This document shows positions 34,260 to 46,035 of a stretch of DNA of 64,000 nt, in pieces. The DNA is from Bagarius yarrelli. Lineage: Eukaryota; Chordata; Actinopteri; Siluriformes; Sisoridae. The notes under the pieces are model-generated. The model saw only the letters and a list, made by a program, of their open reading frames with translations. It made no database searches and was not told where the DNA came from. A program made the position numbers and the translations under genes. The stretch lies in NCBI GenBank assembly GCA_005784505.1, contig VCAZ01000001.1, positions 2,507,597-2,571,596 on the forward strand, given 5' to 3'. Position 1 is the stretch's first letter. Each line of letters begins with the position of its first letter.

Positions 34260-34670
34260 CCCTTAGAGAGAGGCTAAAGCATTAGCTATCTTCTGGATGG
34301 ATGATATAAGAAGGAGTATGGACTCACCACCATGCTCTTCAGTGTAAGATCAGTTGTGGAGGTTGTAACCAGAGCAGCAGCTAGGCATAGCATAAAAAAA
34401 GGAAGCTGGCCAGCCGAGAGTAGGAACGTTCACCCAAAGGGTAAGTTGGACAAGCGCTTCATGACAACCCAAGGTCCTTCCTCACCTCCTGCATTCTGGC
34501 CTTATACTCGGTATTCTGTGGTTCTGAAGAAGGATAAAAGGGTTGCATCCAAACCAGGCCATCACACGGTTTCAGTTCAAGATCTAATTGTCAGGCAGAT
34601 TGTGTCACAAATTAAGCCCAAGGATTAGTTTGTTCCAATAGACCTAAAGTAATTAGATGAATGCTTGCCT
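34260..34670 (+). mobile_element. DIRS-like fragment: start of reverse transcriptase
   Basis: The open frame 34332-34628 contains PYTRYSVVLKKDK, like the YSRYFVVPKKDG motif at the start of DIRS reverse transcriptases. It continues with LIVRQIVSQIKPKD, a TAG in place of the usual tryptophan codon, and FVPIDLK. The rest of the polymerase is absent. Confidence 0.62.
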
Positions 34671-36374
34671 GTCACTCTTGCACTTTGCACTTTTAGGAAT
34701 GCATGCTTTGATGATAAATTTTATTAATTGCTCAAACAGTCTAAATTCAAGTTTCAGCCAAGTTCTCAACCCCAAAAAGTGAAACTGCCCACAGGTAATT
34801 GGCAGCCTTACTGACTAGTTTGAATTAGATTGCTGCCTTTGGTCCAAAAGGTAATGTAGAGAGTCATTATTTATTTATTCCGAGCCTTTTTCCAGAGTGA
34901 TTTGGACTGCAACCAGAGGATTCCCGTCAGTACATGTTGTGTCTAGGGCTGCCATCGTAACAGAAAAGAAGCTAGGGACTGATTTCTGAGAGGGAAACAC
35001 GATCCACATGTGCATGGCCTTTAACTCAGCCTGCTAACTAACTGGTGTCAATCAGACAATGTCTGGAAACCAATCGCTATTCAGACAAGCTAATGAAACA
35101 GAAAGGAAACTACTCCAATATTATTCTGTGTTTGATAATACAGACAACTACAGATATCTTTTATTATTATATGAGTTTGGAGAGACTTCCTATAATGTGT
35201 TACTGTTTATGTAATACTATTAAAACTGTAAATGACTAAATAATAAAAGATTGATGTAAAATAAACAGATGTTAGCACAAATATGCTAATCTGCAGTTGG
35301 AGATGTTTTAACATGCTACAGAATCCTCTATTTTGCATATGTTTTCTGCATGTGTGGACTGACCAAACCCTTTATTTAAAGCAGTGGGGTCAGAAGTTCA
35401 ACTATGAGGCAATATTCATCAATGCAAATCTTCTAGTCTGGGCAGATTTAAGGTGTGAAGCAGTCAGCAGAAAACTGGCCACTGCAGTGCTTCTTTATTT
35501 CATTTGCATAATGCTCCGATTAAACCGTCGATGGGCTTTCTTAGTTTGATTGATTGGTTTTCAACCCTTCAAGGTTAAATACTCATTGTGTTAGCAAGAT
35601 TTTCTGGGAAACGCCATGTCCATCTGGCCATATGGACAAAGCTGGGGTGCAAAATATAAAAGAGAATTCAATTTAGAAAATGAACTGTTTGATTATGTAA
35701 AGTATTGTGCATTACTTAAATGCATTAAATGCACCATAATTACTCTTGCAACATTCCTGCTGAACCCATAATGTTCTTTATAAACTAAAACGATAAACTT
35801 TAAAAACTATAAATATGAGGGAGTTTTGTATGTTTCTAGAAACTTAGAAAAGCAGGTTTGGAAGATGGATCATAGAGGTTTACTTTGAGCTGCAAAATTT
35901 AAAATATAGTTTAGATTAGGAATGAAAACATATATGAATAAATTATTACAATTAAAGAAAAATTAAATTTCTGCCAGCAGAAATTGACTTTAATTGATAA
36001 TTAAGTTAATTATTTTATTATTGCAAGTCAGTTTGAGACATCTTTACCTTGGAAAAATGGAAAAATTGTCTAGTAATGGGTCAAAACATATATATTTATA
36101 GCCACATAATTGGTGCTTATGTAGACTCAATTAATTTTTCAAGTTTAACTAACTTGGTGTTTATATAAATGCACTTAAACTATTACGTTATTTAAGTTGG
36201 TTTAAATTTAAGTTTAAGCGTTCATTTCAAACTCCTGTTCTTCTCCTTCATGGTTATGCAAGACGTAAACCTTTGACAGACTGAACCCCTGTCTTAGCAA
36301 AAGGGCAGTCGGTTCAGATTTGGAGCCTGTCTGAGAAGAAAATTCCTTAGCACCACTGCCACCGGAGGCCTCCT
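34671..36374. other. Non-coding stretch, nothing recognised
   Basis: AT-rich sequence without recognised exons or repeats. Confidence 0.45.
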
Positions 36375-37005
36375 AAAACTTTCTCTCTTTCTCTCTGTGA
36401 CTACGATGGACGCCATGGAGCGGCCTGCCACTCTGGCCGTCTCCTTCCTGGCTTGGAGTGCCAGACCTACGCAGTTCCGGGGCTATCTCTGCCTATCTCT
36501 CTTGCCCTCACCCAGGTCTCCCAGCAGGTTGGCCTGATATGCCTGCAGCTTTGCCATAGTGTGTAAACACAACTACGATGTGGACTACCGCCATGTAGAC
36601 CTTCCCCACCAGCGTCGCTGACCACGACTGACTCAGATCCCTCTGCTAGCTCCATTTGCTCGATCCCATCAAGAAAGCCGACCTAGCATGCTTAAAACTG
36701 AGACAAGCTACATAGCGCTCATGTGCGTCTGAGCCAGAAACAAACTGCATGCACAGAAACGCACATGGCTTGTAGCTTGTCGTAGCATGCTTCGCCACCG
36801 CCTTTGTCTTTTTTTTTTTGGCATAATTTTTGAATTCTATCTGAAGAAAGAACGCCTGCTCACCGTAGCTGAATGCTTGCATCTGTATTTCCTGGTCGAT
36901 GACGTGCTTGTTACGTTTTGTTTTCTGATTGGCGAGATTAAACACCACATTCACGTGGGAAGCGTTCCCATAGCAGCTCAAATTCCCTAAGGGAATACAG
37001 TTTAT
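36375..37005 (-). mobile_element. DIRS-like fragment: ORF1 piece and terminal repeat
   Basis: On the minus strand the terminal repeat comes first (near 37000, CCCTTAGGGAATTTGAGCTG). ORF1 pieces follow: LHTMAKLQAYQANLLGDL near 36510-36575 and GRSMASIVVTER near 36390-36430. The first matches the ORF1 motif MLQAYQADQLRDLD of the element at 28170. Confidence 0.68.
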
Positions 37006-37689
37006 ACATTAGAAATTTACTACAATGTCTCTTAACTTATTGAACAGGGTAGCTGAATTTAGAGCATAATTCTGTTTTGAAAAGACAAAACAATTCTCTG
37101 GGTCTGCAGTAGCTTGTTTTAGACTGCTTACAGAATCTCAAGTGACTAAGAAGAATGCAGACTTTACAAAAGATAAAAGAGGTCAAAAGCAGCGTTGTTG
37201 ATTTTCACAAGCATTATCATGCATAGCCATAACAAGAACAGTGGTTATTTTTGCATAGGTAGACATTTTCAGAAAGAAGTAAGTTATTTGCAGGTTATAA
37301 TTACCAAACAGAAAGTGCAGTGTTCTATATTTATACAGTGCAACAATACACACTCAGCAATTACCCATGCAGACATTTAGTAAACACTAGCTGGGCTCAT
37401 GAGCTCTCTCCTGCTGAGCTGGACTTTTACCACCATGCTAACACTTACTAACATGACTTCACCTGTCTGTACAAACCTGCCTAACTGTTGTACCTTAAAA
37501 ATATATTTATAGGGCATGATTTGTTTGAGCGTAATTACAGGTGTTGTGTGTGTGAGCATAAGTGTGTAAGTAACGTATTGAGATGTTTAAGGATGTGAAG
37601 TGTAGGAAGGTTTGCTCTTCGCAGATTGATCTTTGTAATGTATATGTGTGCCTGCGTTAGAGCGTCTTATTGGATGCTGGTATATTGGT
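37006..37689. other. Non-coding stretch, nothing recognised
   Basis: No exon or repeat was recognised between the DIRS fragment and the LINE 3' end. Confidence 0.45.
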
Positions 37690-37882
37690 AGGATATTGGT
37701 ATAATATTGGCTGATATTGGTAGGAGGATGTTCAAATGAAGCTACCAGGCAGAAGGCAAAGAGGAAGACCAAAGAGGAGGTATATGGATGCAATAAATGA
37801 GGGCATAAAGTTAGGGTTAGATTAGACATGATTCGCTGTGGAGACCCCTATAAGAGAACAGCCGAAAGGAGGAAAAGAAGAA
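37690..37882 (+). mobile_element. RTE-type LINE 3' end, rearranged start
   Basis: Repeated ATATTGGTAGGA-like motifs at 37680-37728 suggest slippage at the 5' edge. Then AGGAGGATGTTCAAATGAAG and the shared 3' end AACAGCCGAAAGGAGGAAAA follow. Confidence 0.65.
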
Positions 37883-38129
37883 TATGTAAAAATGAAATTA
37901 ATTAAATTTTATAGTGATCCAGAGTAGGAGCATTTCTGATATTAAAAAAAGTGTGTGCCATAATCTAGAGGCTATAATCTATGATCTAGGGTATTAAGTT
38001 AGCCTGGAGGCTGATAAAGGCTAAGAGAATGGGCAGGGTGGAGTGTGTGAGAAGAAGTATATAAACCTAAAAGAGATACTCTGGTGCAGTCCCATGTAGT
38101 GCTTTATATGTTATATGACGGTGAAAGTT

Positions 38130-38285
38130 GGACTGCGGGTTGGAAAATCGGGGTTTCATTTTTAACACCACCAAGTTACCACTATTGCCCCCCTTGAGCA
38201 AGCCTCCTAACCCCCGATTGCTCAGTTATAAAAATAATATGACAAATGTAAGTCGCTCTGGATGAAGGTGTCTGCTGAAATGTAA
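38130..38285 (+). mobile_element. SINE family A, degraded
   Basis: The body CCTAACCCCCGATTGCTCAG and the tail AAATGTAAGTCGCTCTGGAT match the family. The head is strongly diverged. Confidence 0.68.
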
Positions 38286-38712
38286 CCGTAAATGACATTA
38301 CAGACCTAATTAATTTATTTAACACATTTTAAAAAATAATAATTCATAAAGTTGATCAGTAATCCAGTCACAGGCCAGTTTACATGAGATGTTGTCCCTC
38401 TCAGTTTGTAGTATCCCGTGTTGTCTGTCAGCAGCCGAACCCCCTCTAAACTATTTCAAAAGACAGTGAGAGGGTAGTAACCCGACACTGATCCCAGGTT
38501 TGAAACATACATTTGCTAAATGACTGGGGTCCTTTTTCAGATGACCGCACACATATTCCTCCAGTTTCACTTGCACCTGTCGTAGTGCTGGTGATGGATC
38601 ACCGCTGGATTGGCCAGAGCTCTGGACTGACACTGAAGGGGGACAGAAGGGGAGGAATTCCCTGCTGTGTTCATTTCTCCTGTAGCCACGTGGCGTGGAA
38701 AATCACACATAA

Positions 38713-38716
<4 letters not shown>

Positions 38717-38767
<51 letters not shown>
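38717..38767 (+). repeat. GA microsatellite
   Basis: About 22 uninterrupted AG units followed by AAAGAGAGA. Confidence 0.96.
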
Positions 38768-39924
38768 TTGCACACTGGGGAAAACTGACAGTGAAGCCAC
38801 AAAGCCAACACTGTAACTTACTGCCTGCTCGTTTATTTACCCCCGAAAATGCAGGTTTGGTATCTGCTATTCAAAATGTCTACAGCATCTGTGTATAAAC
38901 TAAATTAATGTCCTCTCCCTGGTGTCTCGTGTAAATTAATACTCTTCAATAAAACACAAAATACTGTATATGCACTTTTAACTCAATTGTTAGGACGCTT
39001 GAAATAGTAATTATATTAATTCAGGACAGTTTTATTATTTTATTTAGACCATGTTAAAGTCTTATTTGCAAATTATATCGTAAATACATTACACATTTGT
39101 TGGCATCAGAAGAGAAACACATCTTTGAAAGAGTATTTTTATCTACTCACAGCTTTGTGGCACATTCTTCACCTAACCATAAATAGTACCGAATCGTGAA
39201 CGCTTCTATTTTTACGATCGCAGGTGGTTTGTCTCCGATCTAACGTACTGTAATTATATCCCATCATTTAAACAGGGATCCATCTCTGTCCATTGCAGAG
39301 CTCTTTCATTCTTCCTTTCTTTCTTTTTTCTTCTTTTTATCTCTCTCCTTTTTTTCTTCATTGTCTAAAATCTATCTAAAATCAATTAAAAAGGCTTTGG
39401 CTTTCCTGATGTTCCAAAGCTTCTCACCTGATTGTTCCTCCAAGCAGGAGGTTGTCAAATTCCTCCCTTGCGTGTCAGAAGCGAGAGGGAGTGATGTGGT
39501 ATATGTGTCAGAAATCGCACAATAGCCCCAGGTCATCTGAGATCTGCAATATAGGATCAATCGGTGTAAACCCAAGGGAAATGGAGTGTATTGTGATTTA
39601 AATAATGTTGTACAGATGTTTCCTGCATTGTCTGTAGTCAGTCTTGTTGTTATGGCAATAACTGTAGTTGTTGGTGGTTAAGCTGCGGGTATTAATTATA
39701 AACCCTTCCAAAATAACATAAGTATCACAACACTAATTGCTTTGGCTTTCTGTGTTTTATAAATTGGCTATATGGCATTTATTTACCAGCTAAAAGGTAG
39801 TTAAACAGATAAATCAAACACAAAATGACAAACGTGTGTCTGGTAGCTCTCTACTCTCTGTATCATATCACACTATCCTATTAATAAACTTAGCAGGTAA
39901 AAGAATTGACACAGATCTTCTATA
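38768..39924. other. Non-coding stretch, nothing recognised
   Basis: AT-rich with a pyrimidine-rich run at 39309-39360. No gene seen. Confidence 0.45.
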
Positions 39925-40085
39925 CATTTACAGTATTTGGCAGATGCCCTTATCCAGAGTGACTTACTCTCTCTTATACGATTGAGGAATTGGTGATTAA
40001 GGGCCTTGCTCAGGGATCCAGCAGTGGCAACTTGGTGGTGCTGGGAATTAAACGCGGATCTTCCAATTAGCATTTCAACACTTCT
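39925..40085 (-). mobile_element. SINE family A
   Basis: It carries TTTACAGTATTTGGCAGATG, CCTTATCCAGAGTGACTTAC, AAGGGCCTTGCTCAGGGATC and TGCTGGGAATTAAAC in the reverse order typical of the family. Confidence 0.75.
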
Positions 40086-40350
40086 ATAGACGTACTGTAG
40101 GCTGCTTCAGACCCATCTGTCAACACATATAATCTCAGACAGACTCAATGATGTAAGTTCAAGAATCTGTAACGGGCCAAAACACTTGTTTTTCTCTACA
40201 CTAAAGATAGTCCCTAATGTCATTAGTTATACGTTGTAGGTGGTCATCCTGCTACAGAACTAATTTAGGGCCCATCAGACAGCTCCCCCCCCCCAATTTA
40301 CTGTTATTTATTCTTACACAAAATATAATAGCTTGAATAATTGTCACAGA

Positions 40351-40496
40351 CATGCCGCTGTGATGGACTGGTGACCTGTCCAGGGTGTCCCCCTCCTGTC
40401 TTCCGCCCTTTCAGAGACGGCTGGGATAGACTCCAGCAGATCCCTGTGACCCCGAATTAGGGAATAAGCAGGTATAGAAGGTGACTGAATAAATAA
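40351..40496 (+). mobile_element. Family C repeat, 5'-truncated
   Basis: It starts at CTGTGATGGACTGGTGACCT and runs through AGACTCCAGCAGATCCCTGT to GGTATAGAAGGTGACTGAAT. The tRNA-like head is missing. Confidence 0.7.
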
Positions 40497-41059
40497 TGTG
40501 GAATGGAATGTGGAAAGAGTTTCAACCAGCGTTACACAAAAAATGTCCAAAGACAATCACATTTTATATTTTGAATATTTCATGTGGGGTGTTTGACCAG
40601 CAGATACACTACACTGCACAAGTAATTGAAGTATTTTTTTTTTCCTTCGCTCTAAATACATGAAACTTAGACAGCCGCAGACTAAAAATGTGACATTTGT
40701 GTGCAAACGATCTCTCTGCACAAGGCAGAAATGGTTATTTAGGGTGTTCTATACTCATTTACAGGAATTACACATTGCATTTTCTATCTTCATGGTTTTC
40801 CCTTTTGAACTGAGAGGAGATGCCTATGTTGGAGGCTGGGCTACATCCCAAACCATCCATCCTCCTACGTCCCAATCTAACATTCAGGTTCATGTCAGGC
40901 ACAGAAAGTAGCTTCAACTGAACAACTTATTGTTTTGCTTATTTATTGCTGCACACAGTGGGTTATATTTTAGAATGATGCTAAGAAATATACATACATT
41001 ATAAACTGAATCCAGAAATTTGGATAACATATTATCATATATATTAGTTTATCTATTAA

Positions 41060-41755
41060 TATTAGAAAAAAAAAAATCGAATTTATTTCTCTAGAAACCC
41101 TTTTCAAAAATATCCACATATTTAATCACCCATGATTGTGGCGTGGTTTTATTTGTTGCAGTCTGGTTTAATGATAGTAAACTACAAATACCATCCATTT
41201 ATCTGACTTTAACGGCGACACTTTTCTAGAAAGAAAGAGAGAGAGAGAGGATAAGACAGGCAAAAGACAAAACTGTTAAGTCTGTCCTCATAAGGAATTC
41301 TAAACAAATCCCACTTTGTCTTTAAACATCTGGGTGTTTTATTTCTTCCACATTGCACTGATCTGTAAAATATACATACACATGACATCGAGTGTTTTAG
41401 CATTATTTAGAAATGACTTCTTAGTTAAGACGCTAAGACATGTTATAGGTATAAAACATTTTTTTTTGCCAAAACAAGAAATTTATTCCTGTATAAACCA
41501 ACTTGTCTTTGGATTTGTCTATATTTTTGTTTATTTTCCTGCTTTTGAGTTATTAATATAAAAATTTGAGTTAAAAAAAAAATCTACACAAAATTGAGGT
41601 TCAAACAAATAAAATTAATAAACATTCAATTGAACCTAATTGACAGGTAGTATGTAAACGTATACCATGTAGGGAAGTGGTGGTTCATGGTTAAGTTATT
41701 GGTCTACCAACCTGAAGATTGTGGGTTTGATTCCCAGCTCCACCAAGCTGGTCTA
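41060..41755 (+). repeat. Local duplication, copy 1
   Basis: This block recurs at 43330-43960 in the same orientation with an offset of 2265 bp. The core 41143-41402 is identical base for base in both. Outside the core the copies differ by many substitutions and indels. The right edge includes a family A SINE head in both. Confidence 0.9.
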
Positions 41756-41760
41756 GTTAG
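41675..41760 (+). mobile_element. SINE family A, head only
   Basis: The tRNA-like head TGGTTCATGGTTAAGTTATT and B box GTGGGTTTGATTCCCAG are present. The body is missing. It is at the right end of the first copy of a local duplication. Confidence 0.65.
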
Positions 41761-41867
41761 TTTATCGCATAAAAAATATACCTAAATAAAAGATATAGAT
41801 AATTATTGGGACCAAGATGATTTTTAAACACCATATTTAATCTCACGCTTACACCTATAATAATTTA

Positions 41868-42385
41868 CACACTTCTGCAACACTTTTCACTAGATTTTGG
41901 TGTGTGTGTTTTTTGGGACGTCCTCGTTCAGTTTCAACAGTATTAGTGAATTTTTACATTTAAGGCATTTGGCAGACGCTGTAATCGAGAGTGACTTACA
42001 TTTATGTCTTTTATACAACTGAGCAATTGGGGGTTAAGGACCTTGCTCAGGGGCCTGACAGTGGTAGCCTGGTGGTGTTGGGAAAACGAACACAGATCTC
42101 CCAGGTATCAGTCCAACACCTTGGACTAACCACTGATTCACCACTTCCCACCACTGAGTTCATGCACTGACATTGGATGAGGAGGTCTGGGGTGCAGTTG
42201 GTGATCCAATCCATTTCAGAGGTATTCAGTAGGGTTGTGATCAGGACTCAAGTTTTTCTGCTCCAAGATACAAATAATGTCTTGACGGAGCTCAGGGGCA
42301 TTGTCATGCTGGAACAGTGTTTGGGTCTCCTAGTTCAAAATTACCCGTTCCTAGTACCTTACATACATCCTAGGCAAATTTATTT
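41868..42385 (+). mobile_element. Tc1-like MITE split by a SINE
   Basis: ACTTCTGCAACACTTTTCAC and TTTTGGTGTGTG lie at 41868-41905. ACTGACATTGGATGAGGAGG and CTCAGGGGCATTGTCATGCT follow at 42165-42310, in the order of one MITE. A family A SINE at 41953-42150 separates them. Confidence 0.6.
41953..42150 (-). mobile_element. SINE family A inserted into a Tc1-like MITE
   Basis: The full order of tail (ATTTAAGGCATTTGGCAGAC), body and reverse head is visible. The flanks at 41868-41948 and 42155-42385 are consecutive parts of one MITE family, so the SINE is the younger insertion. Confidence 0.75.
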
Positions 42386-42819
42386 CTCTTTATTTTTTTA
42401 TTTTTAGTTTTTTTAGTGTTTTCCATGACTGGCCAAAATATTTTTTACAACCTAAAGACCTGATTCTCTGTGTAGTTTGTTTTTTTCTCCCTTTCTCTTA
42501 TCTTTCTTTTCAAAACCAGACTTTATTATGACTTGCATATCTCATATGTCTGGGATTCATCAACATACATATTTCTAGCTAGTAGACAGTGCGAGTAACT
42601 GATGGACTCTCTGGCTTTAAGCAACAGATAAGGACATGAGATAAAAGACAGTCTGGTTTCAAAGAATAAGAAATGTCCCATCTTTTTCCAGGAGCTGTTT
42701 AGGGCTGCAGGCACTAGTTTAAATTACTTAGATTTTCCAGATGTTCATATTTCCATTTTGCATTAAAGTTACAAGCTATATATTACTGATGATATTTTGA
42801 CATAAATGATTTAAATGAG

Positions 42820-43172
42820 GGCAGCACTGTGGCTTAGTGATTAGCGCTGTTGCCTCACAGCAAGAAGGTCCCGGGTTCGATTCCTGGGTCTTTCTGTGTG
42901 GAGTTTGTATGTTCTCCCCGTGCTTGCGTGGGTTTACTCCGGGTTCTCCGGTTTCCTCCCACAATCCAAAAACATGTATGTTGGATAGATTGGTGATTCT
43001 AAATTGTCCATAGGAGTGAGTGTGAGTGTGTGTGGTCCTGTGATAGACTGGCGACCTGTCCAGAGTGTCCCCTTCCTGTCTTTCACTCTCTCAGGGACGG
43101 TTGTGATAGACTCCAGCAGTTGCCTGTCACCCCGAATTAGGGAATAAGCGGGTATAGAAGATGAATATTTAA
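42820..43172 (+). mobile_element. tRNA-derived repeat, family C, full length
   Basis: The head CAGCACTGTGGCTTAGTGAT, B box GGTTCGATTCC, AGTTTGTATGTTCTCCCCGT, GACTGGCGACCTGTCCAGAG and 3' end GGTATAGAAGATGAATATTT are all present. This is the most complete copy of the family here. Confidence 0.8.
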
Positions 43173-43329
43173 ATGACTATACTGAGTCTTTAATGGTTGA
43201 CAGCATCCCACTGTGACGTTTTCATTCTTATTTAATTGTAATATAAAGAAGAAGCACTTTATAGAGATTTATGACAGATACATGGTAGACAACAGCTGGT
43301 TACTTTGGAATTATGTTGTATTTTTTTCA

Positions 43330-43960
43330 CTATTAGAAAAAAAATCGAATTAATTCTCTAAAAGCCTCTCCAAAATATCCACATATTTAATCACCCATGA
43401 TTGTGGTGTGGTTTTATTTGTTGCAGTCTGGTTTAATGATAGTAAACTACAAATACCATCCATTTATCTGACTTTAACGGCGACACTTTTCTAGAAAGAA
43501 AGAGAGAGAGAGAGGATAAGACAGGCAAAAGACAAAACTGTTAAGTCTGTCCTCATAAGGAATTCTAAACAAATCCCACTTTGTCTTTAAACATCTGGGT
43601 GTTTTATTTCTTCCACATTGCACTGATCTGTAAAATATACATACACATGACATCGAGTGTTTTAGCACTACTATTACTAAATAGTAATAAATTACTATTA
43701 TTACGCTAAGACATGTTATAGGTATAAAAAAACTATTTGTTTGCTCAGTACAAGAAATTCAGCCCTATATAAACAAACTTGTCTTTTGATTTGTCTTTAT
43801 TTTTGTCCTTCGAATTATTGATATTGAGTTACGATTGAGTTTAAAAATTTTTTTTACACAAAATTCAGGTGAAACCAAATGAAATTAATAAACGTTTAAA
43901 AAAGACATGTTGAACTACCAACCCGAAGATTGAGGGTTTGATTCCCAGCTCCACCAAACC
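43330..43960 (+). repeat. Local duplication, copy 2
   Basis: This is the partner of 41060-41755, with identical core 43408-43667. The identical short open frame in both (41209-41403 and 43474-43668, minus strand) simply follows from this identity and is not evidence of a gene. Confidence 0.9.
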
Positions 43961-44020
43961 ACCACTGCTGGGCCCCTTTGCTCTGAATAAGGGCGTCTGC
44001 CAAATGCTGTAAATGTCAAT
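43905..44020 (+). mobile_element. SINE family A, internally deleted
   Basis: The head GGTTTGATTCCCAGCTCCAC jumps to CTGCTGGGCCCC and then to the tail GGGCGTCTGCCAAATGCTGT. It corresponds to the SINE at 41675 in the duplicated block. Confidence 0.65.
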
Positions 44021-44451
44021 TTTTGTCATTTCATCATTTTTTGTCATCATGTCAATGCGCAATTTTAATGCAAGTATAATTCCACACACACTCTGAACTC
44101 CTATTTAATCATCGAATATAAAGTAGCAACTCATAACCTCAGTATAAAAATGCAATGATCTTCTTCAGATAAGGAATAATAAAATATTTCCCTAAACTAA
44201 GCCAATCGCAGCTCATTCTGTATAACCTGTTCTGTCTCAACATGTTGTGGTTTGAGCTCATTTACTCCAGGCTGTTAAGAGAAAATTCCGAAAAATGGGA
44301 TTCATTAGCGTTGATACTAAAGGAAAATGACGTAAAAGGTGAAAAACATGTAAACGTTTAAAACGTGAGCTGTGGATTTGCTAATAATGGCTACAAATAT
44401 GTTTGTATAAAATAATCATTCTATTTGTATGTTTAATGTTACAGCGGTGCC

Positions 44452-44881
44452 GTGACTTACGAGTTTAATTCGCTCTGTGACGGAGCTCGTAAACTTAAAT
44501 AACTCGTATGTCAAATCAATTTTCCCACTGAAATGAATTGAAATGCCATTAATTCGTTCCGGGTCCCCCAAAAAAACACTGCAATTTTTTATGTTACATG
44601 TTTTTAAATAAGAAAAATAAACGTATAACAATAGGATGTACTGGAATAAACTGGTTTTATTAAGTATAATGTACAGCGTTTACCTTGGAGATCAGACGAC
44701 TCCACTTGCTAACGCGCATGTCTGACTAGCTATCGAGTGAGACACTGGATGCTGGGCGGATGTTACGGCTTTCACTGTGACGTTCGCTACGCTAACTAGT
44801 GGTTGGGTGTCTGAGGCTGTCTCTGACTTGTATCTTGAAAAACTTGTTAGTTGGGACACTCATAAGTCAAAGCTACCACAG
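44452..44881 (+). mobile_element. TA-flanked MITE, family E, copy 3
   Basis: It begins CAGCGGTGCCGTGACTTACG and ends TCAAAGCTACCACAG, flanked by TA on both sides. TA target duplication points to the Tc1/mariner superfamily. Confidence 0.75.
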
Positions 44882-46012
44882 TATATGTGTACAGCTCTAT
44901 ATACAGTAGTTCACCTTCTAAAAATTCTTTTTTATGTCCACATCTTATAGATATAAGACAAATAACCTGCATCTATATGTGAGTCTCTGGTGCACTTCTC
45001 GATCCCAGTCAGATCCCAGCTGTGTGTTCTCTATGTACTGTTTCCCCTCAGAGAAACGCAGACTGACAGTCTCAGCTTGCTGCTGTAATTTACAAAGAGC
45101 TCAGCGCTGTTGGAAGCCGGCTACCCCATCTCACCCATGGCATGCTCCACGCTTTCTGCCTGAGAAATATCCACAAATAGAGATTCTAATTTCCGACACC
45201 ATCTATTGTGTCTCTTTACACATACTAGATAGCAGGAACCATAATTTTTTTTTTGTCAGGAAGAGCTTTTAAAGCGTTTCCCTGTTAAACAATAGCAAAA
45301 ACAGGCCATTAAAATTAAACAAATACTGTAAATATATTTTAGTATCCTGTTACCTAATTATTTAAAAGTTTCTTTCAATTTAATTAAGTATTTTTCAATT
45401 CAATTTAATTTGTATGGCGCTTTTTACAGTGGTCGGCGTTCTTCCGTTTTTTCTGTCCACACCTTATAGGTATAAATGTCTACAATAATGTAAACAAATA
45501 ATCTATTTCTCTTTGGCATCTGATGGGGTTTTTTTCAGACCATTAGATATACATTTTTGCATTCGCAAACATTTTCGCATCACTCCCCATCTCCTTATTT
45601 CATCTCTTGCTAATGACTCACACATGCTTGGCTCGTCTGTGCTCCTTAAATCTCTAATATGGCTCAAGAGGCTTTTCAACCTTGAAGATAAATGACTTCA
45701 ATTTCACACATAGTGGCTTAATCCATGTTCCCCTCTGCCAGCGTGTGAAGCTGGAGCTTTGATCAATCGCATTCATGGCCCCACAGGCTCCTCGTTAAGA
45801 CTATAGCCATGCTTATAACATTGCACATGGTCAACAGGGTAATTGGAGGTCAAAGTTATGATGGATACGACAAACTGAACCAATATTAATAACACACATC
45901 TATAACCCCGTAGGGATGGCAGCATGTATGGACGACTTTTTTTTCACGCCTTTCGCTATGATGATGGATTTAGAGCAATAAGTTAATGTAATTTGGAAGT
46001 CGTAGGGCATGG

Positions 46013-46035
46013 AGTGTGTGTGTGTGTGTGTGTGT
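46013..46035 (+). repeat. GT microsatellite
   Basis: About 11 GT units. Confidence 0.92.

Noticed and set aside
41209..43668. Two identical 64-codon open frames as a duplicated gene
   Set aside because: Their identity is explained by the 260-bp identical core. No conserved protein motif or splice context is seen.
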